DNA from: Haliscomenobacter sp040401995
Lineage (GTDB): Bacteria; Bacteroidota; Bacteroidia; Chitinophagales; Saprospiraceae
DNA length: 64,000 bases
Direction: 5' to 3'
NCBI GenBank assembly: GCA_040401995.1
Contig: JBBANM010000008.1
Coordinates: 49,060 to 113,059, forward strand
In this document: one piece after another, positions 1 through 8,018 of the stretch
How the letters are laid out: each line of letters opens with the position of its first letter
How positions within the stretch are numbered: position 1 is the stretch's first letter
Program-made: the position numbers and the translations under genes
The notes under the pieces: generated by a model
Seen by the model: the letters and a program-made list of their open reading frames with translations, nothing else
Databases searched by the model: none
What the model was told of the DNA's origin: nothing

Positions 1-1
1 T

Positions 2-292
2 GATATCGTTCCAGCGCTACAAGCGGTAGCCGCCAACATTGTATTGCTAAACCTAGCTGATAACGGGCTAATTGAGCAAGACTTAACCTTTTTAAAACAA
101 TTGCCCAATTTGGAAAAACTGCGGTTGGAAAAAAATCCCATCGGCGATGGCATCGGCGGGTTGCTTTTGGAATTGGAGCATTTAAACGCTGTGAACTTAA
201 ACGAGACCAAAATTTCCAAAGCGACTTTAGATATTTTGCACCAAAACCCCGCCATCAAAAGAATTTATTGTTGGAAAACCGCTGCTGAATAA
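2..292 (+). CDS. C-terminal end of a leucine-rich-repeat protein (partial)
   Basis: The reading frame is open from the first bases of the window, so this is the last 96 codons of a longer gene that starts upstream. The residues form leucine-rich repeats of about 24 amino acids with L..L.L..N spacing (for example LLNLADNGL and LEKLRLEKNPI), and finish with a short cap, IKRIYCWKT. This ending resembles the C-terminal LRR tail of Bacteroidota proteins that carry a planctomycete-type cytochrome c domain plus DUF2231, where the cap usually reads as L..LYVWQT. That wider identity is inferred only from the tail. The gene stops 280 bp before recA and no strong terminator is visible behind it. Confidence 0.6.
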   Translation, partial: DIVPALQAVAANIVLLNLADNGLIEQDLTFLKQLPNLEKLRLEKNPIGDGIGGLLLELEHLNAVNLNETKISKATLDILHQNPAIKRIYCWKTAAE

Positions 293-417
293 GCCCTATT
301 CCATTGATAAGGTTTTGCACCTTGAGTGTTGGTTACCAAGAAAAATGCTTAACTTTCTCCCCGCCTTGCCCCAAAAACATTGGGGTCATTGCTCTGTTTT
401 TCCGACACAAAATAAAT

Positions 418-465
418 TTTCATTTTAAAAGAAAAAAATTGTTGATTTTATTTTTTAAAATGAAA
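418..465. promoter_or_regulatory. 13-bp perfect inverted repeat upstream of recA
   Basis: The arms TTTCATTTTAAAA (418-430) and TTTTAAAATGAAA (453-465) are exact reverse complements separated by 22 bp. The right arm lies just upstream of the candidate recA -7 element at 475-482, in the -33 region. It could be an operator or a stem in AT-rich DNA; no known Bacteroidota SOS box was matched. Confidence 0.35.
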
Positions 466-474
466 CAAATAATT

Positions 475-482
475 TATTTTTG
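475..482 (+). promoter_or_regulatory. Candidate recA promoter -7 element
   Basis: TATTTTTG fits the Bacteroidota sigma-A -7 consensus TAnnTTTG exactly. No good TTTG -33 box is found at the usual 19-21 bp spacing. It would give a leader of about 85 nt before the recA ATG at 573. Confidence 0.35.
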
Positions 483-572
483 TTTTGGAAATGAGCATAA
501 ATAAGTCAATAGATTATTTTAGCTCCATTGCTTTCATCAATATATTTCGCTGACGCGTTAAAATCAGCTACC

Positions 573-1631
573 ATGTCACAGGATAAAGATGCAAAACTAA
601 AAGCCCTTCAACTTACGGTCGATAAATTAGAGAAGACCTATGGCAAGGGTACCATTATGCGATTGGGCGATAAGCAAATCGCAAATGTTGAGGTAATTTC
701 CACGGGCTCATTGGGCTTGGACATTGCTCTTGGAATCAACGGCCTTCCCAAAGGTAGGATCATTGAAATCTTTGGCCCAGAATCTTCTGGTAAAACAACA
801 TTGGCAATCCACGCCATTGCCGAAGCTCAAAAACAAGGCGGAATTGCGGCGATTGTGGATGCAGAACACGCTTTTGACCGGTTTTACGCCGAAAAACTGG
901 GTGTAAACACCAATGATCTCCTCATTTCTCAACCCGATAACGGTGAGCAAGCGCTAGAAATCGTTGAAAACCTGATCCGTTCAGGCGCCATCGATATCAT
1001 TGTGATTGACTCCGTAGCCGCATTGGTGCCGCGCAGTGAAATTGAAGGCGAGATGGGCGATTCGAAAATGGGTTTGCAAGCCCGTTTGATGTCTCAGGCC
1101 ATGCGTAAATTGACGGCTACCATTGGTCGTACCAACTGCTGCTGTATCTTCATCAACCAATTGCGCGAAAAAATTGGGGTGATGTTTGGCAATCCAGAAA
1201 CCACTACGGGTGGTAACGCTTTGAAATTCTACGCTTCGATTCGTTTGGACATTCGCAAATCCGGCGCAGCCATCAAAGACAAAGACGGTAACGTGGTGGG
1301 TAACCAAGTGAAGGTAAAAGTGGTGAAAAACAAAATGGCGCCACCTTTCCGCATCGCTTCCTTCGATATCGTATTTGGCGAAGGTATTTCCAAAACTGGC
1401 GAAATTGTTGATACTGGTGTTGATTATGACATCATTGGCAAAAGTGGCGCCTGGTATAGCTATAATGGTGCAAAAATTGCGCAAGGCCGCGAAGCTGCCA
1501 AGCAATTCTTGGCCGATAATCCAGAAATGGCGCACGAGTTGGAATTGAAAATCAAGGAAAAATTATTAGGTAATCCTGAGCAAATCAAGATAGCCGCCGT
1601 TGAGGTTGATGACGATATTCTTGATGATTAA
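573..1631 (+). CDS. recA: Recombinase RecA
   Basis: RecA is the ATP-dependent strand-exchange protein of homologous recombination and the co-protease of the SOS response. The 352-residue product is the normal family length. It starts MSQDKDAKLK, has the P-loop GPESSGKT at residues 68-75, the conserved DSVAALVPRSEIEGEMGD segment near residue 150 that leads to DNA-binding loop L1, and an acidic C-terminus (EVDDDILDD). An in-frame start 45 bp upstream would add 15 residues unlike the family, so the ATG at 573 is preferred. The last base of the stop codon is the first base of a dispersed palindrome (1631-1791). The facing gene on the other strand shares a bidirectional terminator at 1835-1877. 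Confidence 0.98.
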   Translation: MSQDKDAKLKALQLTVDKLEKTYGKGTIMRLGDKQIANVEVISTGSLGLDIALGINGLPKGRIIEIFGPESSGKTTLAIHAIAEAQKQGGIAAIVDAEHAFDRFYAEKLGVNTNDLLISQPDNGEQALEIVENLIRSGAIDIIVIDSVAALVPRSEIEGEMGDSKMGLQARLMSQAMRKLTATIGRTNCCCIFINQLREKIGVMFGNPETTTGGNALKFYASIRLDIRKSGAAIKDKDGNVVGNQVKVKVVKNKMAPPFRIASFDIVFGEGISKTGEIVDTGVDYDIIGKSGAWYSYNGAKIAQGREAAKQFLADNPEMAHELELKIKEKLLGNPEQIKIAAVEVDDDILDD

Positions 1632-1791
1632 GAGTGTGTTTGGATTTGTTATTCGCGCTACAAATGACCAAAATTCGCCCCAGCTTCGTTACGAAAATAC
1701 TCATGTAGCGCTGCTATATTCCGGTTTTCGTGCCTCGCTGGTACAAATTTTGACTCACTACGCTTGCGAACTAAAAATCCAAATACCCTCT
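1631..1791 (+). repeat. Long palindromic dispersed repeat, group B copy 1
   Basis: This 161-bp imperfect palindrome has ends AGAGTGTGTTTGGATTT and the complement of AGAGGGTATTTGGATTT. Its centre reads CGTTACGAAAATACTCA, then a tip hairpin TGTAGC-GCT-GCTATA, then TTTTCGTGCCTCG. It begins on the last base of the recA stop codon. Other group B copies are at 13139 and 63948. No coding potential is seen. Confidence 0.8.
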
Positions 1792-1834
1792 GAGATTTGA
1801 TAACTAGTTGGCTTTTTTGCTGACTAAACATAAA

Positions 1835-1877
1835 AAGGGGTAAAATTCAGATCACTGAACTTTACCCCTTGCTTTTT
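1835..1877. terminator. Bidirectional terminator between recA and a convergent gene
   Basis: Arms AAGGGGTAAAATTCAG (1835-1850) and CTGAACTTTACCCCTT (1855-1870) form a 16-bp stem with a 4-nt loop. Pyrimidine-rich GCTTTTT follows on the plus strand and a T-run follows on the minus strand, so it can serve both genes. Confidence 0.8.
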
Positions 1878-1906
1878 ACCTTTTTGAAAAGGGAAAATGC
1901 GATTTA

Positions 1907-4900
1907 TTATTGCTTCATCACCAACTTACTCAAATTGTGTTGTACGTTTCTGATCATATAAGTACCGGCAGGCAGTTCAGACAAATCAATGCGATTGGTA
2001 CCTTTTATATTGAGCAACTGACGACCAAAAGTATCGAATACCTGATAGTCGGCACTCAGGTTCGAAATCAACTCTCCTTGCACAGGGTTGGGATACAACT
2101 TCCAATCTACTGCAATCGCAACCGGCTCATTAATTGCAGTTACTTTATCCGTAGCAAAAATGGAAATCGTACCGCTGATTTCGTTGGCGGTAATCATCAA
2201 AGGTACATTTACTGGGCTTTGACTGGCAGGAATGAACAATATTTCCTCCACACCCAAGTCGCCAGTTAGTTTATTGGTTGCAGCAACAGCAAAATTGCGG
2301 TTATTGACATAGGTAACAAACTTAGGCTGAAGCGGGTTGTCGATATCATAAGCCATCACGCCGCCAATGCGTTCCAAACCAATCAAGGCATAACGCTTAT
2401 TGTTGATCGTTGCAACGGTGATGCCTTCTGGCTCTGGCCCGCGGTTGTCACTCCGGGTATCAAAAGACGTGTTGCTGTCGTTGTTGCAGTTAAAATTGAG
2501 CGTAACCCGTGGATCTTTTGCTGTAAGCTGCTCAAAATCGTTACCGCTATCGTACACTAGGTTGCCATAATCATCAAAAATCGAGAATGAACGCCCGCCA
2601 AATGCAAACAACTGATCATAATCTCCATCACCATCTAAATCCCCTAAAGTATTGGTGACGCCTAATCGACCCAACTGTGAAGCCAATTTCAAACTATCCG
2701 CTTTTGGAAATGCGGTAGGGTCCAATTTTAGGGTTGAAACGCGCACTTCTTCAGCAAAAGCGGTATATGACCGTGTATCGCCCTCGTTAGCCGTAATGAA
2801 ATAATTGCGTCCATTATGGGTAAAGTTGGCAATTTCATCCGGCTGGTACATCCCTAATGCTGGATAGTTTTTGATGCGAATGGCATTGTCTTGATCACTG
2901 GCATCCAGGGCATTGTTTTTTGCAAAAGATACAATTCCCAAAGAAATGGTATCCGTCAAGCCTGCTCCTGCGCGACCAAAGTCGTTGTCGTTGATTACTG
3001 CCATATCGCCATTGGGCAAAATAGTGATACCTTCGGTTTTATCCCCTGATTGATAGCCAATACTCGGCAAGTTGAGAATTTTGCGTTTGCTGATCGGGGT
3101 AATGTTGCGGGCAACGAGTTCGTCGGCAGTCAACATTTCGAGTGTTTTATCGGTTGCGCTGGTAGAAGTAGCTTTTGCCGATAAAGCCGCCAAAGTTGGG
3201 TTCGCCAACAAGTTGGTAGCACCCGTAAAATTGATCTCGTAGATGTATTTTTTGCCTTGTGGTTGTCCAGGGATGCTAGAATCTCGCTCTAGCACCAAGA
3301 ATTTATTTTTACTTACATATACCGCATCGCCGATTTTATCAACCCGGCTCAAAGCTAAGCCAGGCTCGCGGTTGCGCTCCAACAAGTAGACATACTCGCT
3401 AACGGGTTCGCCCGTAGCCGCATTGATCCCCAAAACCCGCAACACATCTGAGGCATTTTGGGTGATGCTGCTGGGGTTAAACAAAGGCGACTGGATAAAT
3501 CCGTAAATAATATTGGTTTCCGGGTCATAGGCAATTCCCTCAAAACCGCGGTTGGCCCAGCGCTTGCTGTAAACTGCCGGAAGTTTTTCATTTCCATAAG
3601 TTCCTGCCCCTAAATCGATAACACCAAGTGCTGAAGTACCTTTTGGTACATACCGGTCGATCATGGTACCATCCGCGCTGAATTTATAAAACGAAGGGCG
3701 GTTTTCATCACACATCCAGAAATTGCCGTCGCGATCGCGCAGAATTCCTTCAAAATCGCCGCCGAGCGGATCGTAAGGCAATTCATGGTAAGCAACTTTG
3801 GAAACGGTATCTCTCCAATCGGGAACGTTGTATTCTGTTTTTGGATCGGTATAAGTCACCGGTACTTCATCAAATCCAGGTACATTGGTACGACCCGTAA
3901 TTGGAACGGATACCCCCTCAACTTTGCGAATCAACGGCGTTTGTGACAATGACATGCGACCTGAACGACGGTTCAAGGTAAGTTTTACGATGCGGGCTTG
4001 GTAATTAGGCAATTTGAATGGCCGCAAGTCAGTATCCGCAGGTACGTTGCCGGTACCGGTTACTCTGGCTTTAAGCACTACATCGTCATTAGGGCCGCGG
4101 TCAGGGATGGTATAAAAAGTATAAATGGAGTCATTGGATTCCTTGGGTTCAAAATACAAACCAGAAAAACCACCCAGTTTCACTACTGGTTGACCACCAT
4201 TGTAAACAGGCTTGCCAAGTTCCGGCAAGGTGACTAAATTGCTAACAATATACTCTTTCAATGAAGGGGTTCCGCCGTTCAAATCTTTGTAACCCAAGGG
4301 GAAAATATCGGCAATTTTATTGGTAGTCAAATCAATAACTGCCACTGCGTTGTTTTCTTGCAGCGTTACGTAAGCCCGTTTACTATCGGCGGTAACTGTG
4401 ATGTATTCCGGTTCAACGTCTTTGGCTACCGTGGCGTTTGGTCCAAAAATACGAATCCCCTTGTTGCGTAAAGTGGCCGTTTTATCATTGAATCCTGAAA
4501 AAGAAATTGCGGTAACTGTACCTGCAGCCACATCAATTACACTCACCGATCCTTCTGGGTCGGTGGTATATGCTTGGTTGGGTTCGCCTTCATTGGCTAC
4601 CAGGATTTTTTTGCCATCTGGCGTAAAGGTCAACATATCAGGAAGCGACCCCACTGTAAATGATTTTTGGAAATCGCCATTGACATTGAATAAAACGACT
4701 TTCCCTGGCTGGTTAATATCAGCAGCTTGTACAGCAACGGCAACAACGCCTTTAGAAACGGCAACACTTGTTGTAACGGCGCCATAAGGAGCCAACAACA
4801 GTGTGTCAATACTTACTGGGTTCAGCGGATTTTTAATGTCCAACACGCCAACGGTATTGGCTTGTGCGTTGGTAAAAAATACCCGACGGGAAGCAGGGTC

Positions 4901-5050
4901 ATAGGCTGCGATTTGTGCTGCGCCTTGATTAAATTGCCCCGTGAAATAGGTAGAAAGGTATTGAAATTGTAATGGTTGTTGTGCAAAACTGGTTTGGAAG
5001 GACAATAAAACGAAAGCAACAACCCCGAAAATGGGTAAAAACTTTTTCAT
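1907..5050 (-). CDS. Secreted choice-of-anchor-I / phytase-like esterase with T9SS sorting domain
   Basis: This 1047-residue protein has a signal peptide (MKKFLPIFGVVAFVLLSFQT, cleavage after SFAQ). Residues of about 30-250 look like the first half of a choice-of-anchor-I beta-propeller (GSLPDMLTFTPDGKKILVANEGEPN, in part). About 270-690 resembles the esterase-like domain of the phytase family (GFSGLYFEPKESND, DRDGNFWMCDEN, NRGFEGIAYDPETN). About 700-950 returns to the propeller fold (FTHNGRNYFITANEGDTR). About 975-1047 is a T9SS type A sorting domain starting WKLYPNPVQGE. The protein is therefore likely exported through the outer membrane and either released or anchored to the surface. The substrate, possibly phosphate esters, is inferred from family names only. 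Confidence 0.8.
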   Translation of the reverse strand: MKKFLPIFGVVAFVLLSFQTSFAQQPLQFQYLSTYFTGQFNQGAAQIAAYDPASRRVFFTNAQANTVGVLDIKNPLNPVSIDTLLLAPYGAVTTSVAVSKGVVAVAVQAADINQPGKVVLFNVNGDFQKSFTVGSLPDMLTFTPDGKKILVANEGEPNQAYTTDPEGSVSVIDVAAGTVTAISFSGFNDKTATLRNKGIRIFGPNATVAKDVEPEYITVTADSKRAYVTLQENNAVAVIDLTTNKIADIFPLGYKDLNGGTPSLKEYIVSNLVTLPELGKPVYNGGQPVVKLGGFSGLYFEPKESNDSIYTFYTIPDRGPNDDVVLKARVTGTGNVPADTDLRPFKLPNYQARIVKLTLNRRSGRMSLSQTPLIRKVEGVSVPITGRTNVPGFDEVPVTYTDPKTEYNVPDWRDTVSKVAYHELPYDPLGGDFEGILRDRDGNFWMCDENRPSFYKFSADGTMIDRYVPKGTSALGVIDLGAGTYGNEKLPAVYSKRWANRGFEGIAYDPETNIIYGFIQSPLFNPSSITQNASDVLRVLGINAATGEPVSEYVYLLERNREPGLALSRVDKIGDAVYVSKNKFLVLERDSSIPGQPQGKKYIYEINFTGATNLLANPTLAALSAKATSTSATDKTLEMLTADELVARNITPISKRKILNLPSIGYQSGDKTEGITILPNGDMAVINDNDFGRAGAGLTDTISLGIVSFAKNNALDASDQDNAIRIKNYPALGMYQPDEIANFTHNGRNYFITANEGDTRSYTAFAEEVRVSTLKLDPTAFPKADSLKLASQLGRLGVTNTLGDLDGDGDYDQLFAFGGRSFSIFDDYGNLVYDSGNDFEQLTAKDPRVTLNFNCNNDSNTSFDTRSDNRGPEPEGITVATINNKRYALIGLERIGGVMAYDIDNPLQPKFVTYVNNRNFAVAATNKLTGDLGVEEILFIPASQSPVNVPLMITANEISGTISIFATDKVTAINEPVAIAVDWKLYPNPVQGELISNLSADYQVFDTFGRQLLNIKGTNRIDLSELPAGTYMIRNVQHNLSKLVMKQ

Positions 5051-5235
5051 GCTCGATTTTTGTTTTTTGGATGAAGTGTGCTTAAACCTTAATTAGGATA
5101 TTGAAGCCAGCACATTGTTCACAAAAGTACAGTTTCAATGTTAATCCTACATTAACAGCCCTCAATTAATTTATTTTTTCCTAATACGGGAATCTGTTCT
5201 CTTATTTCCTGGCTTGACCTCTTAAATCGATAACG

Positions 5236-6087
5236 ATGAAACGGCTTCTTTTTTTTCGCAATTTATTCCCAATGGGGATTTCAACTATTATCCCAATACT
5301 CGTGCCAAGTATTGGTGTAGGTTTGATTTTTTTTGCCAAAAAAACGTTTTGGATGGCTTTAATGGCGTCCAATTTCTTACCCTTTGCGTCTCAAAAAACC
5401 GAAACACTCACTATTGCCGCGGCCGCCAACGTACAATTTGCCATGGAAGAGCTAAAAACCGTTTTTGAAAAACAAAAAAACCAGTCAGTATCATTGATCA
5501 TCGGTTCTTCTGGAAAGCTGACGGCGCAGATTACCCAGGGAGCGCCTTATGATGTTTTTGTTTCTGCTGATGTGGATTACCCAAAAAATCTGATCGACGC
5601 TGGCAAAGCCCAAGCCCCTGTCCAAATCTATGCTTATGGCACTTTGGTGCTTTGGACGACCAAAAAAATAGACCTCAAATCGGGTTTGGAGGTATTAAAA
5701 AATGCTGCTATCGAAAAAATAGCCATCGCCAATCCTCGCAATGCGCCCTACGGCGAGGCAGCGATGCAAGTTTTAGAAAAAAAAGGGCTTCTTGCGGTAG
5801 TTAAACCCAAACTGATTTTAGGCGAAAGCATCGCTCAAACCAATCAATACATTCTAACTGGCGCCTGCGATATTGGTATTACAGCGCGTTCTTCCGTGAT
5901 GGCAGCAACAACAAAAGAAAAAGGAAGCTGGGTGGCAGTTGATACCATTGGTTATCGACCCATTGCGCAAGGCGCGGTGGTTACCGAATATGGACTTAAG
6001 CATGCCCCTGATGCAGCAAAGCAATTTTTAGCTTTTCTAAAATCGAGCAAAGCAAAAGCCATCTTTAAACGAAATGGTTACAAGTAA
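5236..6087 (+). CDS. modA: Molybdate ABC transporter substrate-binding protein
   Basis: ModA is the periplasmic molybdate/tungstate receptor of the ModABC importer. The 283-residue product contains the family hallmarks LTIAAAANVQFAMEEL near residue 57, IGSSGKLTAQITQGAPYDVF near 95, IANPRNAPYGEAA near 168 and GACDIGITARSS near 215. The N-terminus is unusually long and hydrophobic (two stretches before about residue 50), so the true start may be an internal ATG such as that of MALMASNFLPF. It is followed by tandem stops (TAATGA). A 342-bp gap filled with two palindromic repeats separates it from modB, although the three genes otherwise form the expected operon order. Confidence 0.9.
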   Translation: MKRLLFFRNLFPMGISTIIPILVPSIGVGLIFFAKKTFWMALMASNFLPFASQKTETLTIAAAANVQFAMEELKTVFEKQKNQSVSLIIGSSGKLTAQITQGAPYDVFVSADVDYPKNLIDAGKAQAPVQIYAYGTLVLWTTKKIDLKSGLEVLKNAAIEKIAIANPRNAPYGEAAMQVLEKKGLLAVVKPKLILGESIAQTNQYILTGACDIGITARSSVMAATTKEKGSWVAVDTIGYRPIAQGAVVTEYGLKHAPDAAKQFLAFLKSSKAKAIFKRNGYK

Positions 6088-6095
6088 TGAACCTT

Positions 6096-6257
6096 AGAGC
6101 TTGTCCAGGATTCTGCTTCGAGCTACAAATGGCCAAAATCCATCCTAATTTCGTTACAAAAATGCTCATGTAGCGCTGCTACACTCCGCTTTTTGCGCCT
6201 CATTAGTGTGAATTTTAGCTCATTTTCGCCGTCAAACCAGAATCCTGAACAAGCTCT
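6096..6257 (+). repeat. Long palindromic dispersed repeat, group A copy 1
   Basis: This 162-bp palindrome has ends AGAGCTTGTCCAGGATTCTG and CAGAATCCTGAACAAGCTCT. The centre is CGTTACAAAAATGCTCA, tip TGTAGC-GCT-GCTACA, then CTTTTTGCGCCTCA. It starts 9 bp after the modA stop. Copies at 39191 (reverse) and 51963 (same orientation) are close relatives. Confidence 0.85.
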
Positions 6258-6391
6258 TAATAAATCGACATTTTCAACTTGATCTTTTGCCTTTCAGCTT
6301 CCTTATTTTTTCGTTACAATGCACCACATTGCGCCTCAAAAATAAGTCGCTGAAAGGCAAAATCTCGGCGTTAATTTCTGCCGATTTATTA
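6258..6391 (+). repeat. Long palindromic dispersed repeat, group E
   Basis: This 134-bp palindrome directly abuts the group A copy. Its arms pair over about 43 bp (TAATAAATCGACATTTT against the complement of AAATTTCTGCCGATTTATTA, and GCCTTTCAGC against GCTGAAAGGC). The centre CGTTACAATG-CACCA-CATTGCGCCTCA matches the group C centre, although the arms are different. Together with its neighbour it fills most of the modA-modB gap; the last 38 bp before modB show nothing else. Confidence 0.75.
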
Positions 6392-6429
6392 CGGCTCATT
6401 ACTTATTTTAGCTAAATGAATTATCCACT

Positions 6430-7110
6430 ATGAATACAGATTTTGGGCAAACGCTACTGCTGACCTTGCGTTTGGCCAGTTGTACTACGTTGCTGCTTTT
6501 TATCTTTGGCTTCCCGCTCGCCTACTGGCTGTCACATACCCGCAGTCGCTTGCGCATGTTGGTGGAAAGTTTGGTCAGTTTACCATTGGTTTTACCGCCA
6601 ACGGTTATTGGATTTTACTTGCTTTTGGCCTTTAGTCCTGAGAATCTATTGGGGCGCTGGCTACATGATGTATGGGGTATTAAATTGGTATTTTCCTTTG
6701 CTGGTTTGGTGGTGGGTTCTTTGATTTATAGTCTGCCTTTTATGGTACAACCTTTACAAGCGGGATTAGAAGCTATGCCCCCTCAGTTGATTGAAGCATC
6801 ATATTTGCTGGGAAAATCGCGATGGACCACCTTACACAAAGTGATTCTACCCAACATCCGTGCTTCGTTGTGGAGTGGCGCCATTCTTACTTTTGCCCAT
6901 ACCGTTGGCGAGTTTGGGGTGGTATTGATGATCGGCGGCAATATTCCGGGGCAGACCAGGGTTGCTTCCATCGCAATTTTTGAAGAGGTAGAATCCTTGA
7001 ATTTTGGTCAGGCCCATCAATACGCGGCAACATTGATGGTCTTATCTTTTCTCATGCTGCTTGCTTTTTATTGGCTCAATCAACACCACCGACAATGGCG
7101 CATCCGCTGA
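6430..7110 (+). CDS. modB: Molybdate ABC transporter permease
   Basis: ModB forms the inner-membrane channel of the molybdate importer. The 226-residue protein has about five membrane spans and the permease (EAA) loop, seen here as EASYLLGKSRWTTLHKVILP around residues 118-138, which contacts the ModC ATPase. The segments LVSLPLVLPPTVIGFYLLL and AHTVGEFGVVLMIGGNIPG are typical of ModB/CysT-type permeases. The ATG at 6430 is taken as the start because it gives the normal family length. The 3' end overlaps the modC start by 16 bp, which suggests translational coupling. Confidence 0.93.
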   Translation: MNTDFGQTLLLTLRLASCTTLLLFIFGFPLAYWLSHTRSRLRMLVESLVSLPLVLPPTVIGFYLLLAFSPENLLGRWLHDVWGIKLVFSFAGLVVGSLIYSLPFMVQPLQAGLEAMPPQLIEASYLLGKSRWTTLHKVILPNIRASLWSGAILTFAHTVGEFGVVLMIGGNIPGQTRVASIAIFEEVESLNFGQAHQYAATLMVLSFLMLLAFYWLNQHHRQWRIR

Positions 7111-7964
7111 TTCAGGCTAATCTATCGCTTTCTTTAAGTGGAAATAAAAGCGTTTTTGACTTGTCGGTTGAATTGTCCATTGAACCTGGCGAACTACTCG
7201 TGATTACCGGTTCTTCTGGTAGCGGAAAAACGACTTTGTTGCGTATTCTAGCGGGTTTGGAAAAAAAAGCACTTGGGCAAATCCATTCCGGTACCCATGT
7301 TTGGCAAGATTCGGCTACAAAAACGTTCCTTCCGCCACAACAACGGCCCGTGGGGATGGTTTTTCAGCAATATGCCCTTTTCCCCAATATGACGGTGCGG
7401 GAAAACATCGCCTACGCCCTCCCCAAAGGAGCATCCCCAACCATCATCATGGAAATGTTGGAAATAAAAGAGTTGATCGAACTGGCTGATAATTATCCAC
7501 ATCAGTTATCGGGTGGTCAACAGCAACGGGTTGCACTGGCACGCGCACTCGTGCGAAAGCCCGCTCTACTCTTGCTCGACGAGCCCCTTTCCGCACTTGA
7601 TCCGACCATGCGTGCTCGCCTACAAGATTTCATTCGCGAAACACATCAGCAACACCAATTGACTACCGTGCTGGTCACCCACAACGAAGATGAAATTCGT
7701 CAATTGGCCACCAGAGTCATTTGTTTGGAGCATGGAAAAATTAGCGCACAAGGATCACCTGATTCCATTTTCCCACAGAAAAAACACACGTTGAAAGGCA
7801 TATGGCTGGGCGTAGAAGGGCAAGTAGCCAAAGTAAAAATAGGCGAAAATGAATTGCCGGTTTCTTTTAGGCATTCAGCCATCCCATTTCCCAACCCAGG
7901 AGATTGGGTTTGGGTAAGCTTTGGTTCAGAAGGCGCCGTTTTTCTAAAAAAAGAAGGACAATGA
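7095..7964 (+). CDS. modC: Molybdate ABC transporter ATP-binding protein
   Basis: ModC powers the ModABC importer by ATP hydrolysis. From the ATG at 7095 the product has 289 residues. The Walker A motif GSSGSGKTT is at residues 39-47, the Q-loop near GMVFQQYALFP, the ABC signature LSGGQQQR at 138-145, Walker B LLLLDEPLSALDP shortly after, and the switch histidine in LVTHNEDE. A C-terminal stretch of about 60 residues may be a shortened TOBE-like molybdate-sensing domain. The ATG lies inside the end of modB. A TTG 24 bp further upstream is in frame but less likely. An inverted repeat overlaps the stop codon. Confidence 0.93.
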   Translation: MAHPLIQANLSLSLSGNKSVFDLSVELSIEPGELLVITGSSGSGKTTLLRILAGLEKKALGQIHSGTHVWQDSATKTFLPPQQRPVGMVFQQYALFPNMTVRENIAYALPKGASPTIIMEMLEIKELIELADNYPHQLSGGQQQRVALARALVRKPALLLLDEPLSALDPTMRARLQDFIRETHQQHQLTTVLVTHNEDEIRQLATRVICLEHGKISAQGSPDSIFPQKKHTLKGIWLGVEGQVAKVKIGENELPVSFRHSAIPFPNPGDWVWVSFGSEGAVFLKKEGQ

Positions 7965-7993
7965 GCATTTTTATTTACCCATTGTCCTTTCCT
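7954..7993. terminator. Weak hairpin at the modC / proS convergent ends
   Basis: AAGGACAATG (7954-7963) and CATTGTCCTT (7980-7989) are a perfect 10-bp inverted repeat that covers the modC stop codon. The downstream tract is only TCCTTATT, so its strength as a terminator is doubtful. Confidence 0.45.
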
Positions 7994-8018
7994 TATTGTG
8001 CCCGTTCAAACAATCAAA

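Noticed and set aside
304..504. 66-codon frame between the LRR gene and recA
   Set aside because: Very AT-rich, no motif, and it overlaps the inverted repeat and candidate promoter of recA.
981..1535. 184-codon frame on the minus strand of recA
   Set aside because: Antisense shadow of a highly conserved gene; composition (His/Phe/Asn-rich) is typical of such shadows.
1600..1800. 66-codon frame running over the recA end
   Set aside because: It is made of the group B palindrome; similar frames appear at 13135 because the repeat itself is open in that phase.
5236..5420. modA as a fusion with an extra membrane domain
   Set aside because: The hydrophobic N-terminus is more simply a misplaced start or an unusually long signal region.
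6096..6257. Reading the palindromes as integron attC sites
   Set aside because: The size is near the upper range of attC, but the GTTRRRY and RYYYAAC core sites are not at the ends, no integrase or cassette array is present, and copies occur in both orientations.
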